Part shown: positions 14,537-25,760 of the stretch, in pieces
How positions within the stretch are numbered: the first letter of the stretch is position 1
Layout: every line of letters begins with the position of its first letter
Origin: Begonia masoniana
Taxonomy: Eukaryota > Streptophyta > Magnoliopsida > Cucurbitales > Begoniaceae
Length of the DNA stretch: 64,000 nucleotides
Assembly (NCBI GenBank): GCA_022432975.1
Contig: CM039515.1
Coordinates: 19,223,554-19,287,553 of the forward strand
Direction: 5' to 3'
Notes under the pieces: generated by a model
What the model was told of the DNA's origin: nothing
Database searches by the model: none
Seen by the model: the letters and a program-made list of their open reading frames with translations, nothing else
Translations under genes and position numbers: made by a program

Positions 14537-16241
14537 AGATAATTATCGATTTTAACGGTGTACTATGCATATTATTTTAGTCAGCTGCCTGTACTAAAAC
14601 AACCGATAAATCAAACCTTATACTTTGATTATAGGGTAATTATCGAATTGAACCATGTACTATACACTTTTTCTCAATTCGCCCTCTGTACTAAAAAAAC
14701 CAACAAATTAAACTATATACTTTGATTTTGTTATCAATTTTGACATTCTATCAACAATTTCATTAAACCCTCGTTTAAAAAATTATCAAATGATCTTGGA
14801 TTCTGTTGAAATTTTTTTCACATGTTCACTACTTACTGAGAAGATAATCTGGAAATTTTCATGAGTTTTTAGCATATGTATGATTTATTGTAATTTTATT
14901 TTAGCATGTTATAAAATAATTATAATAAATCATACAAATTTTAGAAAATCACGAACATCTTTCTCTTATCTACCCATAATAGGTGGAACGTGTAGAAAAT
15001 TTTTCAAATAAATTAAATATCGTTTGTTAGTTTTTTAAAAATTAATTTATAAAGTAAAGAAGAAACTAAGATTTATTTAAACAAATACCAAACGATATTT
15101 GATTTATTTGAAAAAATTTTCACATGTTGAACCCATTATGGGTAGATAATATAAAACTTTTCATGATTTTCTAAAATTTGTATGATTTATTATAATAGTT
15201 TTATAAAATACTAAAATAAAATTACAATAAATTGAACATATGTTAAAAAATTACGAAAAGTTTTAGATTATCTTTTCATTAAGTAGTAAATATGTGGTAA
15301 AAATTTCAACTGAATCCAAGATTGTTTGGTAATTTTTTAAACGAGGGTTTAATGAAATTATTGATATAAGGTCAAAATTGATAACAAAATCAAAGTACAT
15401 GGTTCGATTTGCCGGTTTTTTTAGTACAGGGGGAGAATTGAAAAAAGTGTATAGTACAGTGTTCAGATCGATAATTACCCTTGATTATATTATTAGATTT
15501 GACCTTCCATCAACAATTTCGTTAAACACTCATTTAAAACATTACCAAACGATATTGGATTCACTTGAAATTTTTACCACATGTTCATTACTTAATTAGA
15601 AGATAATCTGAAAATTTTCGAGCTTTTTTAACATATGTACGATTTATTGTAATTTTATTTTAGTAATTTATAAAAATATTATAATAAATCATACAAGTTT
15701 TAGAAAATCACAACATATTTTCTATTATCTAACCATAATAGGATGAACATGTGAAAAAAGTTTTCAAATAAATCCAATATCGTTTGGTATTTTCTTAAAA
15801 ATTAATTTATAAAGTAAAGAAAAAATTTAGATTAATTTAAACAAAATAACAAAAGATATTGAATTTATTTGAAAAACTTTTCACATGTTTAGTACATTAT
15901 GGGTAGATAATAGAAAAAGTTTCGTAATTTTTTAAAACTTGTATGATTTATAATAATATTTTTATAAAATACTAAAATAAAATTATAATAAATCGTACAT
16001 ATGTTAAGAAATTACGAAAATTTTCAGATTATCTTCTCATTAAGTAGTGAACATGTGGTAAAAGTTTCAAGTAAATCCAATATCGTTTGGTAATTTTTTA
16101 AATGAAGGTTTAACGAAATTGTTGATGAAATGTCAAAACTAATAACAGAATCAAAGTACAGGGTTTGATTTCCCATTTTTTTAGTGCAGTGGGCTAACTA
16201 AAATAAAGTGCATAGTACATAGTTAAAATCGATAATTACCT
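14537..16241. mobile_element. Long foldback MITE, Mutator-type (outer copy)
   Basis: The element starts AGATAATTATCGATTTTAAC and ends with the near-complement GTTAAAATCGATAATTACCT. It is flanked by a perfect 9-bp duplication TTAAAAATA (14528-14536 and 16242-16250). Both halves of its sequence (14537-14633 and 15490-16241) fold back on each other over hundreds of bases. It encodes nothing. A 9-bp duplication with long terminal inverted repeats is the mark of a non-autonomous MULE. The inner copy 14634-15480 interrupts it. It lies just upstream of CDC5. Confidence 0.9.
14634..15480. mobile_element. Long foldback MITE, Mutator-type (inner, nested copy)
   Basis: This 847-bp near-palindrome begins GGGTAATTATCGA and ends TCGATAATTACCC, with arms of about 420 bp meeting near 15057. 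It is flanked by a perfect 9-bp duplication TTGATTATA (14625-14633 and 15481-15489) whose sequence lies inside the outer copy. The arms match each other and the arms of the outer copy, including GTACTAAAAAAACC and AATTTTTTAAACGAGGGTTT. Coding capacity: none. It inserted after the outer copy. Confidence 0.92.
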
Positions 16242-16250
16242 TTAAAAATA

Positions 16251-16775
16251 ATATAAGGATAAATAACAATATGGATTAGGGGTCGTTTGGTTCAGTTCGG
16301 TTCGGTTCAGTTTGTTGGTTTCGAATCGATTTTAAACCCCCCTAATCCATATTGATTTTGGTTGGTCTTTCAAATTCTACCGAACGGACATTGATTTCTA
16401 AAATTTAAAAACTGATAAAATTCAGTTTGATTTCGATTAGATATAAGCAAAATTGAAAGTAACCGAACTGCAATATCATTAAATTTTAAAAAATAATCAA
16501 TTTTTTGTGTGTGAATGAATGGAAAATTTTGATTAAAATTTTAAATATATTTTTGTAACATTTAATATAATTAAGCATGTTTAATTAGTAATTTTATTAT
16601 TATTAATAAAAATGAAATTGTGGAAAATTAAAATTTGAATTATATTTGGTTAGAAGATTTGAGAACCAAATGAATTTAATTTATAGTAATTTGAAAAATA
16701 TTTACTTTATTTCTAAAATTTAATAAGAGAGTTGATTTGATGGTTTTTAGTTTACACTAATTTTTAATTAGGGTT
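16251..16775. other. AT-rich spacer with a small hairpin
   Basis: No reading frame is supported. ATATGGATTAGGGG (from about 16270) and CCCCTAATCCATAT (from about 16338) form a 14-bp stem around a GGTTCGGTTC-type stretch, possibly a short MITE relic. The rest is featureless AT-rich DNA. Confidence 0.5.
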
Positions 16776-19700
16776 AAATACATTTTAAATTTCATACTTC
16801 GGTCAAATCCTCAAAAAACTCTCAGAGTACGTTTATCTTAAAAAAAAAAACCTTAAACTATCAAAAACATATCAAAATAACCACTAGCAACCGATAACTC
16901 TTCGTTCTAAATTTTACACATAGAACGGGGGACCGTTCTCTGACAACGGTCCCTCGTTCTATCGGGGTGTTCTCCCCATGCAGTGCACATGGAGGGCGGG
17001 GGGTGGAGACCCCCCGCGCCCACTCACACATGCCCTGCACATAGGCGCGGGGGCTCTCCACCCCCCGACGCACCCCCCGGCCCTCCACGTGCACCGCACA
17101 GGGAGAGAGAGCGGGGGTCTTCACCCTCCAAAGCACCCCCCGTTCTCTCCGTTAATTGATCACCCCATGTCCCTAAATAATTGATCACCCATGACTCTGA
17201 ATAATTGATCACGGGAAAACGGAGGATCGTTCTCTGAGAACAGTCCCTCGTTCTCCAACCTTATAAAAGGAGCATTCTATGCTCCATGCTCACCACTCCA
17301 ACTCCAACTTCTTTCTCAAACCTCTCTACTATTATCTTGCTCCGGAGGATTTTATTATTATAAGTGACAACGATGAATTCTGATTCTCCTAAATAAGTTG
17401 ATTTAGACGAGCCAACAAATTTTGAGGTCGATATGGATTGGTATTCGTACGTAACTCCTGCATATGGAGATTTTTGAGCCATTGATCACTTATATGAAAA
17501 TGAAGAAATCGAGGTGCCTTCGACCTCCAGAAGTCTAGACAAAGAGCTTCGAACACCGGTCGATTCAAAAGATGATGAAGTGGTAAGCAGACCGATAAGA
17601 GAAAAAACCTCATCAATTTTTTTTTTTTTTTGGAAAGAATATGATTATTTGAAGGTTCTTAGAGAGAAAATAGTTCAATATTCTATTGAAAATAGTTATG
17701 ACATAAAATCCATTAAAAGTGACAGGCGGCGACTGACGGCTGAGTGTGAAGACAGGTGTCAGTGGCGACTGCATGCTTCTTAGAAGCAAGATGAGCTGAC
17801 GTTTCAAATAAAGAGTTTGATCAATTCTCACAGCTATTCGAGAAAAATTGAGAATCGACACGCTAGAGTAAAATGTGTGGCAGAGCATTATCTTGATATG
17901 TTCAAAAGTCAACCTATGTGGGACATCTCTTTCATTATCGAGACAGTGAGGAAGGATTTGAGTGTCACCACTACACCTAATATTGCCAAAAGAGCAAGAA
18001 GCGTAGCTCGAACAATGAACGAATGAAAAAGCGACGAATAATACAAGCTAGTGTGGTCGTACGCATCAAAAATATATAGATCAAATCCGGGTAGCACATT
18101 ACAAGTACATACTTATGAAATGAGACATGGTTCATTGGTATGCCAAAGAATGTATATGTGCATGACTACTTGCAAAACATGTTTGTTGTGGTACGGTCGC
18201 CCTGTTATCTGTTTAGATGGTTGTCATCTTAAAAGCTAGTGTCCCGATCAACTACTTACAACCGTCAGTGTTAATGGCAACGATGGAATATATCCCGTTG
18301 TTGTTACCAACGTCGAAAAAGAGTGCACTGACACATGGACGTGGTTCTTGCAAAATTTGAAGCGAGACCTGAACACAGAATCAGGAGCCAGATGGACAAT
18401 TATTTATGATCGACAAAAGATATAATAAATTTCCAACTGTTATTTAAAAAAAAAGAGGCGTTATGATAATTATATTGTTTGATATTAACTTTGTTTTTAT
18501 TTTCAAATATTAGTGGTGTAATTGTACTGTATAAATAAGTTCTGTCTAGGAGACTAGAATTTAAGTAGGACGATTTGTGACTCCTGCAGCCTTTCCTGGA
18601 AACTTACTTGGAAATGTAATTCTGTCTAAGAGATTTTCTAGTACAGTTTTTTCTGGGAATTATCTTGATCAGTACTCTCCACGTTATATTGTTTTATGTT
18701 AACCCTGTTTTTCTTTCAAATTTTAAGGTTTGCTGAAGGCGGTGGAAGAGGAATTTAAAGAAGCCGAACACCGCTACTGCCTTCCGGCATATGTACGCAA
18801 ACTTTAAAGGTCAATTTCGGGGCAGAGCCTACAGAGATACGATATGGAATGCGACGAGGGCAACAACAAGGTGGCATTTCAAAACAGAAATGCAAAATTT
18901 ACACCATCTTAGCCCGAAGGCCCACACATGATTTCGAGCGAAAGAGCCTAGATATTGAGCTAGTCATGCCTTTTCTTCGAATCCCAAGTGCGACATGGGA
19001 TTGAATAATTTGTACGAGTCATTCAATACACTTCTATTGCTGGTCAGGGACAAGTCGATCCTGACCATGTTCGAGATGATCCGAAAGATCATGATGACTC
19101 GCATTGGAAAGAAATTTGAGAAGATAGCCCAATCAACAGGGCTCCTGTGTCCCCAGATAAAGAAAAACCTTGAGAATCTAGACGTTGCAACTCGAAATTG
19201 GAGTCATGACCGTGGGGGAGGTGGACGATTTGAGGTCAGCAACGGCCACGAATAATACGTGGTCGACATGATTATGGGTGTGTGCAACTGCACTAGATGA
19301 GAGCTTACTGGAATCTCGTGAGTCAACTTCATTCCATGCATGCACTGGATGAGAGTGGCACCGAAAAATTACGTGCATCAATGCTATCACTGGACAACTT
19401 ACCTGCAGATGTACTCACAGTTTATTCAACCCATGAGCAGTCCCCAAATGTGGCCGCAAATACCAGATTGACAGAAACTGAACCCACCTAGAACATATTG
19501 CCAACCTGGTAGGCCGAAGAAGACAAGAGTGCGAGATGTCGATGAGTCGTCAAATTCGACAATGAGTAGGCGGAACTCAAAGATGTCGTGCAGGCACAAT
19601 AGTCACACTTGTCCTCACCGGGGATCCACTTCAAGCGCTGCTTCTCAAGACACGTTTATGAGTTTCAACACATTTAATGAGACGCACGTATAATTCAACA
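16776..19700 (+). mobile_element. MULE-B: decayed Mutator-like element
   Basis: The left end is probably GGGTTAAATACATTTTAAAT at 16776, followed by an AT-rich stretch, a GC-rich block (16920-17260) with inverted repeats such as GAACGGGGGACCGTTCTC, a TATA-like CTTATAAAAGG (17260), and a transposase pseudogene (17355-19680). The right end is unclear. It is related to MULE-A in protein sequence, gene order and intron position, but is a distinct copy. Confidence 0.7.
17355..19680 (+). pseudogene. MuDR/MULE transposase pseudogene
   Basis: In order: acidic N-terminus (VDLDEPTNFEVDMDWYSY), MuDR N-terminal domain (LREKIVQYSIENSYDIKSIK...CQWRLHAS), and the MULE core with VICLDGCHLK (first Asp), DTWTWFLQNLKRDLNTESG and IIYDRQK (second Asp). 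EAEHRYCL follows an intron, then NNLYESFNTLLL (probable catalytic Glu region), a SWIM-type zinc finger remnant (CNCTR...ELTGIS, with Cys-His replaced) and a C-terminal RPKKTRVRD...CRHNSHTC knuckle. Several stops (17395, 17477, 18238, 19253) and frameshifts kill it. The intron (about 18420-18727) has lost its donor (AT for GT) and contains a partial duplication of its acceptor region, making it three times longer than in MULE-A. Confidence 0.85.
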
Positions 19701-19854
19701 CATTTCCCTCGTATCTTTCTGTCATTTTTTTTAATATAGTTTTCATTATGTGTAGGAATCTGCAACAGGCAGGCGCGACCGAGCAGCAATTAGTGACTGT
19801 TGTAATTTCGCTCCAGGGTCTCTTTTTTAAATTTTATTAATAAATAAAAATAAA

Positions 19855-20175
19855 TAATTTTATATAAAAAAATAAATAATTATAATTTGAAATATCTTCG
19901 GGTTGTAATTTGTTATATCGGTTTATTCAGACTATAAGGATATCACAAAATTTAATGCTTGCAAGGAAGGTTTGAGTACTTCACTATTTTCATAATCTAA
20001 CGATTTTAGAAAGGCAGTTAAAATCTTTAGATTATGAAAATAGAGGAGTACTCAAACCTGTCTTGCAAGCATTAAGCTTTGCGATATCTTTCTAGTCCGA
20101 AGAAGTCGATATAACAAATTACAGCCTGAAAATATTTCAAATTATAATTAATTTTTTTTATATATAAATTTTTTA
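19855..20175. repeat. 320-bp near-perfect palindrome (MITE-like)
   Basis: Arms 19855-20007 and 20019-20175 are complementary around a loop of about 11 nt (AGAAAGGCAGT). Matching pairs include ATAATTATAATTTGAAATAT with its complement near 20140, and TGCTTGCAAG with CTTGCAAGCA. The ends are A/T-rich and I could not fix a target duplication, so the superfamily is open. Confidence 0.8.
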
Positions 20176-21503
20176 TGTTAGGTTAGTCTAAGTGTAACGA
20201 CCCCGACCCTCTCCAAGGCCGTCACAGGACTTGACTTTACATTGACTTAACCTTGACCTAAGCCCTCGTATTTTCACGTAAAATTTTTCATTTTTACTTA
20301 ACACTTTAAAAGAAAACAAACTTAGACAATTGACCCACCTCTATCGACCTTTAGGGGCTAACTTTTACTTAGACATTTTGAGCGTAAATTAATTTGACTT
20401 TTAAAACATTTAAAACGAGGCTAAAACTATTTTTCGATAAAGTGTCGGCTCGGTTTTTGGGTCCTTAAAGTCCTTTAAAATGCGTGGGGGTCGCTCGTAA
20501 AATATGTTTAAAAAGTATCGTAAAAAGTCGGGTTGAAACGTGTTTTGGAAAGTAAATTTTTAAAAAATCATTTTTGGTCTCGGGTGGTGCGGCACGCAAC
20601 GCCCAAACAGCGCGCACGCTGACGCTGCGCGCAACGCGTGCGCACAGAGCGCTGATCGATCGGCAGGCTCTTTTCCCACACGATCGTATCCTAGCGCACG
20701 CGGCGATCGATCGGCGCTGTGCTCCCAGCGCGCCTACCGCGCGCGCCCAGTGTGCTCTCCGCACCTCATGCACGGCTCCCATCATCTTTTCACCACATTT
20801 TTCATCTTTTCCCTCTTCCTTCACCTACACTTCACCCATAAACTTTTCTAAAACATTTCTAAACATAAAATACCTCGAACCTAAAAATCTCGACTTAAAA
20901 TGGCCCCCAAAAATGTATCCGAAAACGTATTTAAAATTCAAGAAAAACAAACTGCGTGGATTGCTCTAAAAACCGAGCATATCCTTACAAATTTAAAAAC
21001 ATCCAAACAACTCTAGTAAATTTTCCAAATAAAGACTTCACATCCTAAACGTTCTACTCTCACAACATTCACATAAAAACTTGACTTTTCATACATTTTT
21101 CTATTAAAACATTCTATCCACATACATAAACATTCTCGTTCACTTCCTTAAACAAAACGAATACTTACCCATTCACAAAACTAACGCATACACATAATAA
21201 CCCAAGATACGTACCCCTACTAACCACGGTCGGAATCGCCCTAACAATATTGCCGGGTTGACGTCATGGTCGTACTCCTCCAACTGCGTCTGTAATCCTA
21301 GCAATCTCGTGAAATCTCACCGTGCTGCTCTTCTTCACCTACATCACAGAACTCAAACTATAAGCTTAATGCTTAGCAAGTAATGCAATTATGAATTTAA
21401 AAAATTTAACTTAACATATACAGTTTCTACTGTTTCATCGTACATAATCATTTCGTTTCTGTTTCTACCATTTCCATCGTTTCGATCATTCATACATGTA
21501 ATC

Positions 21504-22886
21504 TGTTGACTTAAATAAGTTTAAGTCTAAATATGTTTTTGATGATGTATTTGAATGATAAGTAAGTAATTTGATTATGTTTATAAAATGAGAATATTGA
21601 ATTATGCATTGATTTTAATCCTGTGGAAATACCCTTGAAAAGGGTATTTTAGTTGTCTAATGAATCGGGTTAAGTGTACAGGGCTAAATAACTTATTCAA
21701 AGGTTACATCTGCCGATGAGTTTCAAAGTGCTTCTGCCGACGGGATTTGAAGCAACACATACCGATGGCAATCGCTAAACGACAAAGAAAATATCTCTTC
21801 TGCCGATGGCATCCAAAGCCTGCATCTGCCGATGACATATCAACTTGCATCTACCGATGGCGCTGTCAAGTTTGCACCTGCCGATGGACTTCAAGGCGTG
21901 TATCTGCAGATGGCTTTTCAAGCCTGCATCTGCCGATGGCACTTGAAGCTGTATCTGCCGATGGCACTTGAAGCTGTATCTGCCGATCGCACTTGAAGTT
22001 GTATCTGCCGATCGCGTTTTAAAGCTGCATCTCCCGATAGCGTTTGGAGATGCATCTGCCGATGGCGCTGCCAAGATTGCATCTGCCGATGGACTTCAAA
22101 GCTTGCATCTGCCGAAGACTTATCGTGTTGCATCTACCGTGGAGTTTGTGAAGATACTCATGCCGATAGCTTTTAAAGCTGCTTCCACCGATGATCTTCC
22201 GCCAGAATTCAAAATAGTCGCGAAGCTACAGTGACGTCGTTTTCAGCATTAACTCCAGAACTTTAATGGCGACGACGACTTGCAACCACAGACGGCAACG
22301 GCTACCTGATCTAGTACGGATGCTTCCCAATGGTAACATTTTCCATTTGAAGAAAGAAGCTTTCAATTCTGAGCTAAAAAATAAGACAGAGTATTTAAGC
22401 CGAGGTTAGAGCACGAAAATCCAACTTTTTTGCGAATATTCATTGCTGAGCCCTAACTTGAAATTATTCATACTCTGTGATATTATCTACATCTCTCCTC
22501 ACCAAAACTTGATTCCGTTTTTGAGAGTTTGTAGATTATTGTAATCTGTGATTCAAATCTGAAAACCCTGTAAGGCAGTGGATTGACGCCCGTAAAGTTC
22601 AATCCAGGATTGTGTAAGGCTGTGGATCGAAGCCCGAAAAGTTTGATCAGCATTTCTCGTTGAGGAGAAGTAAGGAATCTTCAAGGGGAGCCTTGGAGCG
22701 TGGACGTAGGCAGTTTGGCCGAACCACGTTAAAAACTGTGGTGTTGAATTTTCTCTCACTCTCTTTACTTTATTTGATTGTATGCTTTTAGACTTTAAGC
22801 TTCATTCAAGAGAGAAATTGATTTAGAAAATTAAGTTAATTTAAAAAGTCTAATTCACCCCCCTCTTAGACAATATCGATCTTACA
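21504..22886 (+). repeat. 5' LTR of the copia element
   Basis: 1,383 bp, from TGTTGACTTAAATAAG to GATCTTACA. A TATA-like TATTTAA (about 22395) within GACAGAGTATTTAAGCC probably marks the promoter. Positions 21705-22200 hold about fifteen degenerate 26-32-bp units with core CTGCCGATGG, a minisatellite upstream of the TATA box (U3). The same is in the 3' LTR. Confidence 0.9.
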
Positions 22887-22888
22887 AT

Positions 22889-22900
22889 TGGTATCAGAGC
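22889..22900 (+). other. Primer binding site TGGTATCAGAGC (initiator Met tRNA)
   Basis: Two nt after the LTR end. Matches the 3' end of plant initiator Met tRNA, the usual primer of copia elements. Confidence 0.9.
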
Positions 22901-23534
22901 TTGGTTATCATTGTCTAAGCTGTGTTTAAACACTCTGTGTTATATATTTTCACAATGGCATTCAACACTAACACCACACAAATAGAAGGTCAAGCAACGA
23001 ATAGACCTCCTTTTTTCGATGGGAGTGATTATGTCTACTGGAAGTCCAGAATGAGAATATTTGTTCAAGCTGTGGACTATGAACTATAGAATAACATAGA
23101 AAATGGTCCTTACATTGCTATCAAAACAGAAAATGGTGTGAAGATCCCCAAAGCTTCACATGAACTAAATGATACAGATAAAAAGAACTTGAGCTTAAAT
23201 GCCAAGGCTATAAACACCCTGTACTGTGCTCTGAATAGAGACGAATTTAATAGAGTACAAGGGTGTGAGTGTGCCCAAGAGATTTGGCACTTATTAGAGG
23301 TCACACACGAGGGCACAAATCAGGTGAAAGAGAGCAAGTTAAATATGTTTGTAACACCCGGCATTTTTGCCACGTAATGGTTTCCCGTATTGTATTTAAA
23401 TTATTTAAATACAATGTATATTTTGGTTGAAATGATGGAATGTTTAAGAGAGGACCAAACTAATGACCAACTAACCAAAACAAGTCAATTTAGTTAAAAA
23501 CCAATGGAAGGGTAAAATAGAGAACTAATTAAGG

Positions 23535-24672
23535 TTGGTGGGAGAAAGCCAATGGAGGATCGCCAAGTGGCAACTTGTTGAAGAAGCTAAGCTCTTCCTC
23601 CTACGTGAAACCCTATTCACTTCACTTCCCTGCTCTCTCTCTCTCTCTTTCTCACCTCTGCATTCTCTTTCTCAGTCGACGAACAGCCATCGAAGTTACT
23701 TCGATCTCCTCTGTTCCTTTCTGTTTCTCCGCTAAGGTAAGCATCCTTTAATGCTAACAAGTTTGGATGATGAGTTTTACCGAAGTTTAGGGTTTCGGTA
23801 TTTGGTGAAAACTCTCTGTTTTTGGATGAAAACACACCGGTTTGTTTTCTAAGGGTTTGGATGAGTTTGGAGCAGATTCTACCAACTTACTAGTTAACAT
23901 TTATAGCTATTTAATACCTCTTCATGCATACTATAGGTCCGAGCATTCCAGGGACATTCGAGCATCTGACACCGCAGCAAACAGGTAAGTTCATAACCGT
24001 AGGTTGGCCCTTATGGCCCTACATCACAGAGGTACTAGGGTTCCTGTTCTGTCGGGTAGTTTTGGGTAGAAATGTTATAGCTTCTGTTCAGTTTGTGTTC
24101 TGTGTTGTCTGCTCAGTTCACGTTCTGAATTGTCTGTTTTCTATCTCACAATATGCCCTGTTATTTCTGATGTCTACTGTCATAGGTTCAGGCACTGAGA
24201 ATGTCATGCATACACTGTTTTCCTGAAAATTCATGTAAAAACCGATTTCTGTACACCGTTTGAAACTAATAAGATAAAATCCGACTGAAATGTACCAGGT
24301 TAAGTGCGAGACGGGGACTGGCCACTGAACTGTTACTGTTTACCGTTTACTGTACTGTATCCCTGAATGTGCCTGATAGTGCACCCTCTCCCCTCCCCCA
24401 CTGTACTGTACCCCTGAATGTGCCTGATAGTGCACCCTCCCCCTCCCCCACTGTTTACCAGTTCCCCTATAAGCTCCACTTAATTCTACTGCCACTGTAA
24501 CTTAATGCTCTATACTGTCACCGTATTTCTGAAAAACTGCATGCATAGCATTTTGCATCACTGTATTCTGATTATGTCCTTACTGAGTTTTAGACTCATA
24601 GGTGAACTCTCTGATGTAGGTACTGAACCTGAAACCGAGGACCTTGTTCCTCAAAATGATGATCTGATGTAA
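23535..24672 (+). pseudogene. LTR D three-exon mini-ORF, frame lost at first junction
   Basis: Candidate exons: 23535-23736 (ATG; MVGESQWRIAKWQLVEEA), 23937-23984 (48 nt) and 24620-24672 (stop TAA). Exons 2 and 3 join in the shared phase to GTFEHLTPQQTGTEPETED followed by LVPQNDDLM and stop. In exon 1 a TAA occurs one nt before the donor (CGC TAA G/GTAAGC), so translation from the ATG would end there unless another start or site is used. Splice signals are good (CTAAG/GTAAGC, ACTATAG, ACAG/GTAAGT, GATGTAG). Confidence 0.45.
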
Positions 24673-24939
24673 ATGGTGGATCGAGCTCACAGGGTGGTTG
24701 TTGCAGTCAGACATGTTTCTGCTCTGAGGTTTCAGTTTTTAAGTAGAGTTTATGTCTGTAGGTTTTACTGAACTCTGGTGTTTTGTTTCAAAACTCTGTC
24801 TGGATTTTTGTTAGAAACCTGATTTATGTATAGGTTTTGTTGGTGTATTCTAAAACCTCTGTATTTGACAGTTGTATTTATGTTTTTCAATGTGTCGAAA
24901 TCATTCTGGAACTGCTGGGATTCTTCCTTTCAGGTTGTG

Positions 24940-24972
24940 CATGGATAGCCTCGAATTCTAGAGCTATCCATG
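24940..24972 (+). other. Conserved hairpin in LTR D
   Basis: CATGGATAG (24940-24948) pairs perfectly with CTATCCATG (24964-24972). The same hairpin, with changed stem bases, occurs in LTR C at 56851-56877 and 61376-61402, at the same place downstream of the third exon. Confidence 0.6.
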
Positions 24973-25127
24973 CAGTTTGTTTTCTTGAATCTGTCATTTG
25001 TGAGGCATGTTTCATAATCTTGTTCTGATTCGGGTTTGGAGGCTTGAAGCCTTATTGCTTTTTGTTTCGAAGTTTTCTGTTGGCATGTCTTTCTGTTAAA
25101 ATTTGTCAAGTTTCTGCCTTAAAAACC

Positions 25128-25760
25128 AAGTCATCCGCCCAGTGTAAATATGTCTTCTGGCTGATGTCAGCATAAGTCTTCCGCCCAGTTTAAAACCCCA
25201 TCTTCCGGTTGACATCACCCAAGTCTTCCGCCCAGTGTAAATATGTCTTCCGGCTGATGTCAGCATAAGTCTTCCGCCCAGTTTAAAACCCCGTCTTCCG
25301 GTTGACGTCACCCAAGTCTTCCGCCAGTGTAATTACATCTTCCGGTGACGTCATCTGTCTTGTCTTATTCGACATCCACCGCCGGCTTATCTCTCCCGCC
25401 CAGTCCATTCACAATTTCTGTCTGTATCTTCCAGCTGACGTCATCCATCTTTCGGCTGACGTCATCACCTCGTCTGATTTCATCAATTGTCTGCATCCTC
25501 CGGCTGACGTCACCCATCTTCCGGCTGATGTCACCATCTCTTCTGCCCAGTTTTACTCAGCCTCTTTCGCTGAATACTGTTCGTCTTTTGTCGTATCTGA
25601 ATCCACCGATAGCTCTAATCTTCCGCCTGACGTCATCTCCTGCTTCTGTCTTTGCATTTACATCTTCCGGCTGACGTCATTCAAGTCTTCCGCTGCTCCT
25701 TTAAACTAAGTCTTCCGTCGGTATTTGCCTAAGTCTTCCGTCAACGTTTCCTGTTTCCTC
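25128..25760 (+). repeat. TCTTCCGCC / TGACGTCA repeat array in LTR D
   Basis: Two near-identical units of about 94 bp start near 25128 and 25222, followed by shorter degenerate units. The octamer TGACGTCA occurs seven times (25303, 25346, 25436, 25457, 25505, 25628, 25672). That palindrome is the core of TGA/bZIP binding sites in plants. It lies in the last third of the LTR, downstream of the third exon. Confidence 0.8.

Noticed and set aside
20574..20824. GC-rich open frames on both strands around 20574-20969
   Set aside because: They overlap a GC-rich palindromic cluster in LTR E; long frames here reflect composition.
21705..22200. Regularly spaced CTGCCGATGG units as a CRISPR-like array
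   Set aside because: Units and spacers are both degenerate and of variable length, they occur identically in both copia LTRs, and the DNA is a plant nuclear genome; it is an LTR minisatellite.
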